The notes beneath the pieces were generated by a model. It worked only from the letters and a program-made list of their open reading frames with translations. It was not told the origin of the DNA and did not search any database. A DNA stretch of 64,000 nt, from the NCBI GenBank assembly GCA_028876495.1, contig JAGWRO010000048.1, positions 1 to 64,000 of the forward strand. Reading direction: 5' to 3'. The DNA comes from Bacteroidota bacterium. Its GTDB lineage: Bacteria; Bacteroidota; Bacteroidia; Chitinophagales; Chitinophagaceae. Made by a program: the position numbers and the translations under genes. Below are positions 1-9,745 of this stretch, in pieces; position 1 is the first letter of the stretch; each line of letters begins with the position of its first letter.

Positions 1-69
1 AAGGCCACTTTGTTTCCATTGTTCGATGAACTCAAACATTTGCTGCCGCACTTCGGGATCATTGCGCAT
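1..69 (-). CDS. IS66-type accessory (TnpA-like) protein, N-terminal fragment
   Basis: This is an open reading frame too short for the ORF track that runs off the left edge. Its first 23 residues start with ATG at 69 and read MRNDPEVRQQMFEFIEQWKQ and on. An acidic start followed by a FxFIEQWKxSGL-like helix is typical of the short IS66-family accessory proteins (TnpA-like, helix-turn-helix) that precede the TnpB/TnpC genes. No terminal repeat is visible in the window, so I cannot say whether a complete element lies outside. The identification rests on a short N-terminus only. Confidence 0.5.
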   Translation of the reverse strand, partial: MRNDPEVRQQMFEFIEQWKQSGL

Positions 70-150
70 GATTTATTTTTTTTCATGCAAAACTATCTCT
101 CTTTACTTTTGAAGCCAAGATGTGGTTGGCCGTGAGGATACTTTGTTTTA

Positions 151-180
151 AATAAAAAAAGGGAACCACCTGGCTCCCCG
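151..180 (-). terminator. Rho-independent terminator of the gldKLMN operon
   Basis: Read on the minus strand, GGGAGCC and GGTTCCC form a 7-bp stem (one G-T pair) with a short loop, followed by a run of seven T. It lies about 25 nt after the gldN stop codon and would end the T9SS operon transcript. Confidence 0.75.
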
Positions 181-204
181 TTTTTTGTTTATGAAAATTG
201 ATGA

Positions 205-1239
205 TTAATAACTCCACAAATTTTGTTCGTAATCAAATATTTCGTTTTTTATTTTTTCGCCTTCCAACAACTGAAGTATAGGCCTTCCTTTTAATCCCGT
301 CTGATCTTTTAAATAAGTATCAAATGGATTATCAAGCGTACTTTTAATGATTCTTCCATGAAACATTCGTGATTCAAAAAGATCTTCCCAAGTCATTCTT
401 GCGCCATAGTTTTTACCATTGTATACATAATACTTGGCAAAAATGGGTCGCATATCCGGATAATACACCCAGAAAAGTTCAGTATTACCCAGGTCAACAC
501 CTGAAGCTGTAATCACGCGTTTTACAGGAGCAATTCCCAGTATTCTCCAGAACAATCTTGAACTTTGTTTATCAAATATTACTTCCTCTTTTATCCTGAA
601 TTTATAGAAAGAATCAAGGTTTACTTCCTGCATGGTTTCTTTATTGCCAATTACATTTCCTAATGAATCATAAATAGGAACCGAAACACTTCCACCGGAA
701 ATTGCTTTGGCTACCTCTGCTTTTGTCATCGGGGTTGTAAACCGATCGTCAATAGGACTAAAGGCTGTAACACCTCCATTATCCGGTCCATCCTGTATCG
801 CTTTTAAAAGAATTGAAATGAATCTTTGATTACCATTATCTTCATTAGCAGAATACCTGAAAGGAAGATTTATTTTTTCGCGTGTATCTATTTCCCGCCA
901 GATCCTTTGATCATAGGCTGCGTCTTCCTGCCGTAAAGTCTGGTAAGGAAGAGGAGTCCTGTCAGTGATCAGCCCGTTATGCACATCCAGTGCTGATTCC
1001 GGGCGTAAAGAAGGTTTAATATCAGGAATGGGAAGGCTATCATTCACCGGAGGAGCAACCACTACTGCAGTATCAACCACTGTCGGATTGATAGTAGCTT
1101 TTGTTTTTGCAGCTGTCGTCTTCTTTGCGGTAGATCTTTTTCTTACTGTACGCTTTTTGGTCGTCTGCGCATCTGCCACATTGCATAGTATTCCAAAGGA
1201 AAGTACCAGCATCATACATTTTAAAAAAACAGTTTTCAT
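205..1239 (-). CDS. gldN: Type IX secretion / gliding motility protein GldN (PorN)
   Basis: Periplasmic component of the type IX secretion system; in the family GldN/PorN associates with the lipoprotein GldK/PorK to form the large ring under the outer membrane. Seen: a signal peptide of about 24 residues ending near NVADA-Q, a Lys/Arg/Thr-rich stretch at residues 26-48, then the family block with RTPLPYQTLR and DQRIWREIDTREKINLPF. The length of 344 aa fits GldN. It is the last gene of gldK-L-M-N, 21 nt after gldM, and is followed by a terminator. The basic linker is not needed for the call but is unusually dense in KR. Confidence 0.95.
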   Translation of the reverse strand: MKTVFLKCMMLVLSFGILCNVADAQTTKKRTVRKRSTAKKTTAAKTKATINPTVVDTAVVVAPPVNDSLPIPDIKPSLRPESALDVHNGLITDRTPLPYQTLRQEDAAYDQRIWREIDTREKINLPFRYSANEDNGNQRFISILLKAIQDGPDNGGVTAFSPIDDRFTTPMTKAEVAKAISGGSVSVPIYDSLGNVIGNKETMQEVNLDSFYKFRIKEEVIFDKQSSRLFWRILGIAPVKRVITASGVDLGNTELFWVYYPDMRPIFAKYYVYNGKNYGARMTWEDLFESRMFHGRIIKSTLDNPFDTYLKDQTGLKGRPILQLLEGEKIKNEIFDYEQNLWSY

Positions 1240-1260
1240 AGCCTTTTATTTTATTCTTTT

Positions 1261-2790
1261 TTAATACAATATAAATCCTGGTCCCGGTATACTTCTTATC
1301 ACTCCATCAGGCCCCTGAACCTTTACGTTGTCAAAAGTAACTGAAGTGCCCGGAATTGATCTTTGCAAAAAGCTTTTTACCGACTCCAGGCTACCTCCAC
1401 GAATCTCTGCAGATTGAACGTTAGGGAAGTTAGCGCCTGAAAAATAAAGAGTAGCACTTACGATGTTAAAATGTGCATCGAAATCAAAATTTTCCAGATC
1501 GGCACGAGCAAAATTCTGATTTTTAAAAACTACAGATTGTATCCTCCCGCCACCGCTTGGCCCAACTTTAACCACCGGGTCAGGAATTCTTTTTACCCGG
1601 AAAGGATACGTACTTACTTTACCATCTGCATTAACAGAGATAGAAGCATTACCAACAGAACTTACTTTTACGGTATATTTACCAGGACCGCCTGAAGGAG
1701 TTAAAGTTCCTCCGGACATTGAAACCTTGGTTTTATCCCAACCGGTACCTGAAGAAATGGTAACCGGGTTTGGCACACCAATATAAAACACGTTCATTTT
1801 ATCGAGCATCACTGCTGCACCGCCTGGCGTTCCGACAACATAATTTACTGTTTGATGAATAGGAACTTTTATTCCGTTTTCATTGGTGAATGATCCGTTT
1901 ATCTGGATGGTATGTTCCCCTGCTCCGCTTACGGTTGTTTTATATTGCCCCTGGCCATTTACCATATTTACTGGTTGGCCATTGATTGAAATATCACTTT
2001 TTACACTTGAACTGTAAGCGCCCACACCAGCAGTAACCGTTAATTCCTGGCCGGGCATAAGGTAATTGGAGTTTTGTCCCACCAAAACACCAACCTGGTC
2101 CATATGAACTTCTACAGCGCCAATTTGAGAATGACAATAGGTTACGACCATGTTCTCCGCATTCTTCACATTGTTTTGAAATTTACTAAGTATGGTTAAC
2201 GCAGCAATTGTCGGCGTCATATGGAAGAAAGTTTGAGTAAAATCCTTTTGTTTTCCTTGTTCAGTTTTAGGCGGAATAGTATTTACCGGGAAATTATTGG
2301 CAAATTGAGCTTTAATAGTAGGATCAATATTCAGCATTGCATCTTTATATTCATCAAGTCTATTCTTTAATCTTTCACCTTCACCTTTAGTTTCAAACAT
2401 TCGTGTAGAAGCATCAAGGTTATCTGTACGATAATCCTCTATACTATCTTTTCCATCCCATTTCATCCTCAGGTCAGCAGCCACTTTTAATGCATGTTTT
2501 AGACTATCAAGGTAAATATTCATGGCAGCAGATAACCGACGGGCTTCCATAGCCTTAGGTGCCCATATTTCAGCCTTTTCCTTGGATTGGGGTTCAGTTA
2601 ATTTTTCTTCCAGCGACTTGTATAAAGTATTATTAGATGCTGAAATATTTTGGTTAGAAGTTATTAAACTACTATTTACAACTTTAAATGCAGTAATTAC
2701 CTCATTAGATACGTTTAGGGCAAGAATGGCTGTAAGTACCAGGTACATTACATTGATCATCTTTTGCCGTGGTTCTGCGGGTAGTCCCAT
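1261..2790 (-). CDS. gldM: Type IX secretion inner-membrane motor protein GldM (PorM)
   Basis: Inner-membrane protein with a large periplasmic part; with GldL it forms the proton-driven motor of the T9SS and contacts the GldKN ring. Seen: N-terminal PRQKMINVMYLVLTAILALN, the family signature leading into a single transmembrane helix at about residues 11-30, then about 470 residues of periplasmic domain. The Gly/Pro-rich segments after residue 230 fit the beta-rich D2-D4 domains. The length of 509 aa matches family members (about 510-520). It starts 48 nt after the gldL stop and precedes gldN by 21 nt, so it is cotranscribed. Confidence 0.96.
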   Translation of the reverse strand: MGLPAEPRQKMINVMYLVLTAILALNVSNEVITAFKVVNSSLITSNQNISASNNTLYKSLEEKLTEPQSKEKAEIWAPKAMEARRLSAAMNIYLDSLKHALKVAADLRMKWDGKDSIEDYRTDNLDASTRMFETKGEGERLKNRLDEYKDAMLNIDPTIKAQFANNFPVNTIPPKTEQGKQKDFTQTFFHMTPTIAALTILSKFQNNVKNAENMVVTYCHSQIGAVEVHMDQVGVLVGQNSNYLMPGQELTVTAGVGAYSSSVKSDISINGQPVNMVNGQGQYKTTVSGAGEHTIQINGSFTNENGIKVPIHQTVNYVVGTPGGAAVMLDKMNVFYIGVPNPVTISSGTGWDKTKVSMSGGTLTPSGGPGKYTVKVSSVGNASISVNADGKVSTYPFRVKRIPDPVVKVGPSGGGRIQSVVFKNQNFARADLENFDFDAHFNIVSATLYFSGANFPNVQSAEIRGGSLESVKSFLQRSIPGTSVTFDNVKVQGPDGVIRSIPGPGFILY

Positions 2791-2838
2791 GTTATTTTAA
2801 TTTACTTTGGGTTAGTTTTAGAATTTTGGATTTTCAAA

Positions 2839-3603
2839 TTATTGCCTTCCTTGCATGGCACTTAGCATATTACCATAAACCTGGTTCAATTTACCAAGAT
2901 TATTGGCGAGGGCATTAATTTGATCTTTGGTTGCCTGGGCATCATCAACAGTTGAAACCATTACTTCGCTAGCCTTAGCCATTTTACCGTAAAAACTATT
3001 TAAGGTTTTCAGATGATTATTGCTTTCGGTCAATTCCAGCTCATAAATACTATTTAACGAACCAAGATTTTTGGTTAATACCTGAACTTGTTCATGAAAT
3101 CCTTTTGCACTATCTGCAGCACTGTTAAAGGTGCTCATTGTATTAGCAGAATTAGTATAGGCGTCTTTCATTAAACCAAGCGCGTTAGTAGCCTCTTTGG
3201 TTTTGGCAGAAAAATCGCCGGTTGATTTTACCACATCACCAACTTCGCCAATCTGGGATACAGTAACGCCCAATTTTTGAAAATTTTCTCCAAGTCTTTT
3301 CATATTTGCCGGAGTTATTTCTGCATCTTTCATCATTTTTTCCATAGATTGTAATGCAGGATTTCCTTCCTGTGCAGGAGCGTGAACAGCATGAGCTACT
3401 TCATGAGGTTTGGGTTTTACCCATTCAATAATAGCATAAACCAGGAATATTCCGGTTTCTGTCCACATTCCGACAGTAAGCATAGTATCAGCAAAAGCCT
3501 GGTGGGTTAATTTTGCCCAGGCAGCAAAAATTACGACTGCGGCACCTGCACTTACAAGTACATCTACCAGTGTCAAAAAGTTTCTTTTAGGTTGTTGAAT
3601 CAT
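2839..3603 (-). CDS. gldL: Type IX secretion inner-membrane motor protein GldL (PorL)
   Basis: Forms the transmembrane proton channel/rotor of the T9SS motor together with GldM. Two transmembrane helices are visible (residues about 10-32 and 40-60), the second holding WTETGIFL with Glu49 and a further Glu60. Membrane glutamates in this helix are known to be needed for motor function in Flavobacterium. The ORF track opens at 3654, but I choose the internal ATG at 3603 (MIQQPKRNF) because family members begin just before the first helix and this puts the conserved Glu at position 49. The C-terminal cytoplasmic part (about 170 residues) is helical and Ala/Lys-rich. Confidence 0.92.
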   Translation of the reverse strand: MIQQPKRNFLTLVDVLVSAGAAVVIFAAWAKLTHQAFADTMLTVGMWTETGIFLVYAIIEWVKPKPHEVAHAVHAPAQEGNPALQSMEKMMKDAEITPANMKRLGENFQKLGVTVSQIGEVGDVVKSTGDFSAKTKEATNALGLMKDAYTNSANTMSTFNSAADSAKGFHEQVQVLTKNLGSLNSIYELELTESNNHLKTLNSFYGKMAKASEVMVSTVDDAQATKDQINALANNLGKLNQVYGNMLSAMQGRQ

Positions 3604-3756
3604 AACAGGGTTGGTTTTAAATTTAATTTTGAATTTGCTTTTAGCCTCGCACAAAAAATGCCTATATTAATCAATTTGAAATAACAATTAATACAGGCAA
3701 TAAGATGTTGAGCTAAAATTTTTCTATGGGGTTATATTTAATTATTTAATTGTATT

Positions 3757-5037
3757 CTACTTTTTCTTGCCGGTTGCTGGTGGCAAATCAATTACGCAAC
3801 GGAATCCTATATAAGATTTCGCAGTATCCTCGTACTCAAAAGTACGGGTGCTTGTTTGTAAATAATATCCAACGTCTTTCCAGCTTCCACCACGAATTAC
3901 TTTACGTTTCATTCTTGGAGATTCCTGATCCTTTGCGTTCCAACGGATATCAGGGTTCATATCAGATTGAAAATTATAACTTCCTTCATAATATAAAGAA
4001 GAAGTCCATTCAGCAACGTTTCCGGCCATACAGTATAATCCAAAATCATTAGGCCAGTATGCATCAGCACGCACGGTATAAAAACCTCCATCTTCAGGGT
4101 AATTACCACGGCCAGGCTTAAAATTAGCTAACAAACATCCTTTCCTGTTTCGGAGATAAGGGCCACCCCACGGATAAGGAGATTGGGACCTGCCCCCTCT
4201 TGCTGCATATTCCCATTCTGCTTCTGTGGGCAAACGGAAATCAGTTTCGGTTGATCTCTTTTTGCCAATTAACCAGGAATTTAAAGTTTGGGTTCTCCAT
4301 TCACAAAAAGCAGTAGCTTGTTTCCAGTTAACCCCTACAACGGGATAATTACCAAAAGCAGGATGGCTATAATATTGTTTTGCCATTGGCTCGTTATATG
4401 AGTAAGCAAAATCTCTTACCCACACCAATGTGTCGGGGTAAATAGGAATGTCTTTTTTAACAATGAACGTACTCCGTGGTACATTAGGATCTTTGTTCCC
4501 GGCAGCGGCTGCATAATCAAAAGTTTCAGAATGATATACCAGTTTGGAAGGATCAATTTCTTTTCTGCCAAAAATACGGTTATCAGGAGTAACGATTAGC
4601 GCGTCAATTTTTTCTAATGTTGCCTTATCGTCCCACTTAATCGTTTTAATTTTTTTCCAATCAAGAATTCCGGTTCCATCTGCATCTTGCTTTACATATC
4701 CCATCAGTGTCCCGGCTATTGAATCGCGAACATAATTGGTAAACTGGCGGTACTCGTTATTGGTAATTTCAGTTGCATCCATCCAAAAACCACTTATAGA
4801 AACCTGCTTATTCCTTGCAGTAAAAGTATAATTTATATCCTCGTCGCTCGGTCCCATGTGAAAGGTGCCAGGCGGGATATAAACCATTCCGGGCGGCTTA
4901 GGTAAAATATAACGACCTGCCGGAGCTACTCCATGAAGCTGCCCATCATCTGGTAGCCCTTTGGATTTACCAAATTTACCACAACCAGAGAGGATGAATG
5001 CTGCTACTAGTACTGAAGTGAAAAAAGTGATTTTCAT
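3757..5037 (-). CDS. gldK: Type IX secretion outer-membrane lipoprotein GldK (PorK), FGE-sulfatase-like
   Basis: Outer-membrane lipoprotein of the T9SS periplasmic ring. Seen: lipoprotein signal peptide with lipobox ILSGC (Cys19), then a formylglycine-generating-enzyme-like fold with the typical blocks FWMDATEITNNEYRQF, FRLPTEAEWEYAARGG, GNVAEWTSSLY and VIRGGSWKD, ending in IGFRCV. The length of 426 aa is normal. It is the first gene of the gldKLMN operon; a TACATTTG promoter box lies about 25 nt upstream of its ATG. Known family behaviour: the FGE fold is structural here and not thought to be catalytic. Confidence 0.96.
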   Translation of the reverse strand: MKITFFTSVLVAAFILSGCGKFGKSKGLPDDGQLHGVAPAGRYILPKPPGMVYIPPGTFHMGPSDEDINYTFTARNKQVSISGFWMDATEITNNEYRQFTNYVRDSIAGTLMGYVKQDADGTGILDWKKIKTIKWDDKATLEKIDALIVTPDNRIFGRKEIDPSKLVYHSETFDYAAAAGNKDPNVPRSTFIVKKDIPIYPDTLVWVRDFAYSYNEPMAKQYYSHPAFGNYPVVGVNWKQATAFCEWRTQTLNSWLIGKKRSTETDFRLPTEAEWEYAARGGRSQSPYPWGGPYLRNRKGCLLANFKPGRGNYPEDGGFYTVRADAYWPNDFGLYCMAGNVAEWTSSLYYEGSYNFQSDMNPDIRWNAKDQESPRMKRKVIRGGSWKDVGYYLQTSTRTFEYEDTAKSYIGFRCVIDLPPATGKKK

Positions 5038-5061
5038 TATTTTTTACTTTGAGGGTAAGGA

Positions 5062-5069
5062 CAAATGTA
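5062..5069 (-). promoter_or_regulatory. Bacteroidota -7 promoter box upstream of gldK
   Basis: On the minus strand the sequence TACATTTG fits the TAnnTTTG consensus bound by the Bacteroidota primary sigma factor. It would place transcription start about 19 nt before the gldK ATG. No clear TTTG -33 element was found. Confidence 0.55.
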
Positions 5070-5597
5070 ATATTTATTTAAAAAATTCTCTCCGTGCTCT
5101 ACTTCACAAAATTCACTTCATAAAATCATGAAGCGATTTCTATTAAACGAGCAAGGTTTTTAATTATTGTAAAAAAGAATCAAATTTATCTAAATATCTT
5201 TAAAATTAATGAAGCAAACAAAGTAACGAAGTATATGATACATTTTGAAAAATGCTTTTCACATAAAAAGTTAATTCAGGGCTGTCAATCAAAAAATAAA
5301 ACTACGAAAAAACCATTATAAAATACCTTCTATAATTTTTTTTTTACTCAAACCTGCAATCTTATTTTATCGCCACATTTGCACTTTCCTTTTTATAAAA
5401 CTTTTTTTTGTATTAATTATTGTGTTATAAATGTTTTTACATCCTTTAAAATTTAATTTTTTCCCGCAAATAATTATTTTACTAAAATTTTATTAACGTT
5501 ACAATAACAAAAGTAAAATCTTCCCTAAAAGTCATTTCACCGAACTACTAAACCTTCAAATAAGCGGTAATGCAAAAAAAGAAGTAGTTTAATATTG

Positions 5598-5605
5598 TAA
5601 ATTTG
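5598..5605 (+). promoter_or_regulatory. -7 promoter box of the first uvrA
   Basis: TAAATTTG matches TAnnTTTG and ends only 10 nt before the uvrA ATG. With the usual 6-7 nt to the transcription start, the leader would be about 4 nt, so the mRNA would be almost leaderless. Confidence 0.55.
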
Positions 5606-5615
5606 CAGCCTTCAT

Positions 5616-8519
5616 ATGGCTAATAAAAAGCAAAAAGAAACAGCAGAAATTTTTACGGAAAATAAGCATATTGAGGTGTTTGGAGCAAGGGAACACAATC
5701 TGAAGAATATTGATATTGCTATTCCCAAAAATCAACTCGTGGTAATTACCGGTATCTCCGGCAGCGGAAAATCTTCATTGGCCTTTGATACTATTTTTTC
5801 AGAAGGGCAACGTCGTTACATGGAAAGCTTTTCTGCTTATGCCCGCCAGTTTTTAGGTGATATGGAAAGGCCGGATGTGGATAAAATTACCGGGCTCTCA
5901 CCTGTGATTTCTATAGAACAAAAAACCACCAATAAAAATCCAAGAAGCACTGTAGGAACAGTAACAGAAGTCTATGATTTTTTGAGATTACTATATGCCC
6001 GTATTGGAGAGGCTTTCAGTTATAAAACCGGCAAAAAAATGGTAAAATGGAGCGAAGAAGAAATAGTTGAAAATATTTTAAACCAGTTTTCAGGAAAAAG
6101 AATTGTTGTACTTGCGCCTCTTGTTCGTGGAAGAAAAGGGCATTACCGCGAACTTTTTGAAGAGGTAAGGAAGAAAGGATTTTTAAAAATAAGAATTGAC
6201 GGAGAAATAAAAGACCTTATTCCTAAAATGCAAATTGATCGCTACAAAATTCATGACATTGAATTGGTAGTTGACAGGCTGGCAGCAGATAAAGAACAAA
6301 AAGTAAGACTGAGTGAAAGTGTACAAAAGGCTTTACAATTGGGCAACGGTTTATTGTTTTTGCTGTTGAATGATGAAAACCGTTTGGTTCAATATAGCCG
6401 CCAACTGATGTGTGAAGAAACAGGAATAAGCTATGAAGAACCATCACCAAACGCGTTTTCGTTTAACTCGCCTTATGGCGCATGCCCGGTATGTAAAGGT
6501 CTTGGTAATGTGTACCAGGTAAACATGGATTCAATTATTCCAGATGAGAAATTAAGTATAAACGATGGAGCCATTGCTCCACTCGGTGAAGAAAGAGAAG
6601 CCTACGTTTTTAAACAGGTACAACAGCTTGCAAAGAAGAACAAATTCAGCTTAGACAAACCTATAAAAGACTTGCCACAAAATATTATGAATCTCATTTT
6701 ATACGGAACAAAAAACACGGATAATAATGATGACGCTAATAACTATACACAATTCAATACTTCTTCCGAAGTGGAATATTCTTCAGATGAATATGAAGGA
6801 ATTGTAAACATGATCAGGCGTTGGTTCTATTCTGACAATGTAAATGAAGGCCTGAGATCTTGGGTAGAAAAATTTATGATTCTTGAAAAATGTCCGTCAT
6901 GTGAGGGAAAAAGATTGAAGAAAGAAAGCCTTTGGTTTAAAATTGACGGGAAAAATATTGCAGAAATATCTGAAATAGACCTGGTAAAATTGCTGGACTG
7001 GTTTGACGGCATTGAAAACCGCCTGACCAATAAACAAAACATTATTGCAAGAGACATTTTAAAAGAAATAAGAGAGCGAATACAATTTCTGCTGGATGTG
7101 GGTTTAACTTATCTTTCTTTAAACAGACCGTCAAAAAGTCTGAGTGGTGGAGAATCACAACGCATCAGGCTTGCTACGCAAATAGGTTCTCAACTCCAGG
7201 GAATCACTTATATCCTGGATGAACCCAGCATCGGGCTTCACCAAAGAGATAACCACCAGTTAATAAAAGCGCTAAAGAAATTAAGAGACATTGGCAACAG
7301 TGTTTTGGTAGTAGAGCACGATAAAGACATTATGCTTGCAGCAGATTACCTGGTAGATATTGGGCCGGATGCCGGAAAGCATGGTGGTGAAGTGGTAGCA
7401 AAGGGAACACCTGAAAATTTTCTCAAACTCGATACACTTACCTCATCTTATTTAAATGGAGATGTGCAAATAAAAATTCCACCAAAAAGAAGAAAAGGAA
7501 ACGGGCATGAACTTATTCTTAAAGGAGCTTCAGGAAATAATTTAAAAAATGTTACAGCCACTTTCCCTTTAGGTGAATTCATTTGTGTTACAGGTGTAAG
7601 CGGGAGTGGAAAATCCACATTAATCAATGAAACTTTATACTCTATTTTAAGTATTCATGCTTATAAAAGTAAAATGACTCCTTTGCCTTATGACAGTGTT
7701 GAGGGGCTTGAGCATATTGATAAAGTAGTCGAGATAGATCAATCGCCTATTGGCCGCACTCCACGAAGTAATCCGGCAACTTATTGTGGATTTTTTACTG
7801 ATATAAGAACGCTTTTTGCCGCAATCCCCGAAGCCAAAATCCGCGGTTATAAACCAGGACGTTTTTCATTTAATGTAAAAAGTGGGAGATGCGATGTATG
7901 CCAGGGCGGTGGCATGAGAGTGATAGAGATGAATTTCCTTCCGGATGTGTACGTGGAGTGTGAAAAGTGCAACGGCAAAAGATACAATCGCGAAACGCTT
8001 GAAATACGATATAAAGGAAAATCTATCAGCGATGTTTTAGAAATGACGGTGGACGAAGCAGTAGATTTTTTTCAAAATGTACCTTATCTCTACCGGAAAC
8101 TAAAAGTGTTGCAGGAGGTGGGGCTTGGATACATCACACTAGGGCAAAGCGCAGTAACGCTTAGTGGCGGCGAAGCACAGCGCGTAAAATTAGCTACCGA
8201 GTTAAGTAAGAGAGATACAGGAAAAACTTTTTATATTTTAGATGAACCGACAACCGGCCTTCATTTCAGGGATATTCAACACCTGGCAGATGTGCTTAAT
8301 AAATTGGTGGACAGGGGAAATACTGTTTTGGTAATTGAACATAATATGGACATAATAAAAATTGCCGATTATATAATTGATCTTGGACCTGAAGGCGGCG
8401 ATGGTGGTGGCAAAATCTTATTTGAAGGAACTCCTGAGAAATTGATTGAAAACAAAGAAAGCTTTACCGCTGCTTTTTTGAAAACTGAATTAAGGTCAAA
8501 TAAAAAAGGCAAAGCATAA
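5616..8519 (+). CDS. uvrA: Excinuclease ABC subunit UvrA (copy 1, canonical)
   Basis: DNA damage-sensing ATPase of nucleotide excision repair that loads UvrB. Seen: two ABC ATPase halves, Walker A GISGSGKSS at about residues 46-54 and GVSGSGKST in the second half; ABC signatures LSGGESQR and LSGGEAQR; zinc-binding pairs CPVC/CPSC and CDVC/CEKC; Walker [11 protein letters not shown] and [10 protein letters not shown]. The UvrB-binding region between the first Walker A and the first zinc pair is present. The C-terminus DLGPEGGDGGG is typical of main-line UvrA. At 967 aa it is slightly longer than the usual 940 because of an Asn/Asp-rich insert (NTDNNDDANN). A second full-length UvrA is at 43127. 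Confidence 0.95.
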   Translation: MANKKQKETAEIFTENKHIEVFGAREHNLKNIDIAIPKNQLVVITGISGSGKSSLAFDTIFSEGQRRYMESFSAYARQFLGDMERPDVDKITGLSPVISIEQKTTNKNPRSTVGTVTEVYDFLRLLYARIGEAFSYKTGKKMVKWSEEEIVENILNQFSGKRIVVLAPLVRGRKGHYRELFEEVRKKGFLKIRIDGEIKDLIPKMQIDRYKIHDIELVVDRLAADKEQKVRLSESVQKALQLGNGLLFLLLNDENRLVQYSRQLMCEETGISYEEPSPNAFSFNSPYGACPVCKGLGNVYQVNMDSIIPDEKLSINDGAIAPLGEEREAYVFKQVQQLAKKNKFSLDKPIKDLPQNIMNLILYGTKNTDNNDDANNYTQFNTSSEVEYSSDEYEGIVNMIRRWFYSDNVNEGLRSWVEKFMILEKCPSCEGKRLKKESLWFKIDGKNIAEISEIDLVKLLDWFDGIENRLTNKQNIIARDILKEIRERIQFLLDVGLTYLSLNRPSKSLSGGESQRIRLATQIGSQLQGITYILDEPSIGLHQRDNHQLIKALKKLRDIGNSVLVVEHDKDIMLAADYLVDIGPDAGKHGGEVVAKGTPENFLKLDTLTSSYLNGDVQIKIPPKRRKGNGHELILKGASGNNLKNVTATFPLGEFICVTGVSGSGKSTLINETLYSILSIHAYKSKMTPLPYDSVEGLEHIDKVVEIDQSPIGRTPRSNPATYCGFFTDIRTLFAAIPEAKIRGYKPGRFSFNVKSGRCDVCQGGGMRVIEMNFLPDVYVECEKCNGKRYNRETLEIRYKGKSISDVLEMTVDEAVDFFQNVPYLYRKLKVLQEVGLGYITLGQSAVTLSGGEAQRVKLATELSKRDTGKTFYILDEPTTGLHFRDIQHLADVLNKLVDRGNTVLVIEHNMDIIKIADYIIDLGPEGGDGGGKILFEGTPEKLIENKESFTAAFLKTELRSNKKGKA

Positions 8520-8645
8520 TAACAAAACTAAAAAAGTTGTGGTTTCAGGGGTTATACGGTGCACAAGAGTATGCAATGTTTTTCCGGCCTTAGCTTTTAT
8601 TATATACTTTGCCATTCAGAGGCAAAAAATCAAAAATTAAATATT

Positions 8646-9647
8646 TTAAAATCTTGGCGGGCAACGCATTCTGCTCGCAACATTTCTATCGTAGCTGTTC
8701 TCAAAAATTGGCCCTAACCTGATTGCAAATTTTAAAAATGTAGTAAAATAAGAATCATTCTGATTGGGATTTCCCCTTTGTGTACCTGGCGAATTTCTGG
8801 TAAGCCCCGGGTTTACTATCGCAAAAACTTTATCAGAAATCTGCCTTGCAATAGCAGCATCATGCGGTGATAAATATTTATTGAATAAATCAGGATTGAT
8901 ATAGGTGGTACTTACATCGTCAATATAATCCGTAAATGATTTTCTTAGCAAAATTTCCAAACTTACATTTACCCTATCGGAAATATAATATTTCAGGCCC
9001 ACTCCCATTGGAATATTTATTTGTGAAAGAGAATACATCTTTCTTTTAGGATATTCAGGAAAACCTTCGCCTTCAGTATGTAATGGCCTTAAATAATACC
9101 ATGTTTTATTACCATTAGCATCTGTTAAAGATCCCTGCGGATTAAAATGAAAATAACCAACTCCAATCACCCCATAAGGCTGTAATCGTGGTGAAAAATC
9201 AGGTTCATTTTTGTACAACAGCATAAAAGGAAAAACTTCGGCAGCAACGTAAGCTTCTGCAATATTAGTCCTGAAATCGAGATTACGCTGCTTGCGGTAT
9301 AATTCATTAGTTCCTTTTGTATTTATAATTTTATCTTCTCCTGATAATTTTCCATATTGTACAGCAGCGCGTATACCAAGCCATTTATTAGGATAATAAG
9401 TAGCGAAAACGCCGGTCATTATTTCGGTAAGAGGCAAATTAAGGTCTTTTATAAATCGCTTCCCTTTACCGCTATGGCCACCTAAATCTCCTAAAAAGAA
9501 AGAAGGCCCTACATTAAAGCCTACCTCAAATCTTGCCTTATTCCCACTGATGATTAAAGATTGAGAATAGCCTTGCTGAGAAAGCAGACAACTGAATGCA
9601 AATAGTATGAAACACGTTAGCCTTAAGGCCTTAATACGCTTCTTCAT
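8646..9647 (-). CDS. Outer-membrane beta-barrel protein, DUF6089/PorG-like
   Basis: Seen: signal peptide of about 29 residues ending GYSQ, then FEVGFNVGPSFFLGDLGG and repeated amphipathic strands with aromatic ends, the pattern of a small outer-membrane barrel. This resembles the DUF6089 group, which includes proteins annotated as T9SS PorG in Bacteroidota. PorG is reported to help anchor the PorKN ring. The nearby gldKLMN operon fits but is separated by uvrA on the other strand, so the link is an inference. The C-terminus SRMRCPPRF lacks the usual terminal strand ending in F-rich pattern; still, length (333 aa) looks whole. Confidence 0.6.
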   Translation of the reverse strand: MKKRIKALRLTCFILFAFSCLLSQQGYSQSLIISGNKARFEVGFNVGPSFFLGDLGGHSGKGKRFIKDLNLPLTEIMTGVFATYYPNKWLGIRAAVQYGKLSGEDKIINTKGTNELYRKQRNLDFRTNIAEAYVAAEVFPFMLLYKNEPDFSPRLQPYGVIGVGYFHFNPQGSLTDANGNKTWYYLRPLHTEGEGFPEYPKRKMYSLSQINIPMGVGLKYYISDRVNVSLEILLRKSFTDYIDDVSTTYINPDLFNKYLSPHDAAIARQISDKVFAIVNPGLTRNSPGTQRGNPNQNDSYFTTFLKFAIRLGPIFENSYDRNVASRMRCPPRF

Positions 9648-9745
9648 AGCATAATAATTGTTTTTGTAATGGATAATTAATTTATATGCTTCCTGTAAAT
9701 GACCAGGGAAACATATCCATAACGGGAAATTATATGCTTTATTGC

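Larger units (their letters stand above)
5038..5615. other. 578-bp AT-rich divergent intergenic region (gldK / uvrA)
   Basis: No open reading frame with protein-like character and no tRNA or obvious RNA fold was seen. The region is very AT-rich with long A and T runs (for example near 5331-5345 and 5395-5415). It carries the two outward-facing -7 boxes for gldK and uvrA at its ends. The middle is unexplained. Confidence 0.6.

Noticed and set aside
965-1264. Plus-strand ORF of 99 aa over gldN
   Set aside because: Antisense shadow of the gldN signal peptide and Lys-rich linker; no protein-like features or promoter.
5038-5615. Possible replication origin or attachment site in the AT-rich gap
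   Set aside because: No DnaA-box cluster, no tRNA and no repeat was seen; plain AT-richness is not enough.
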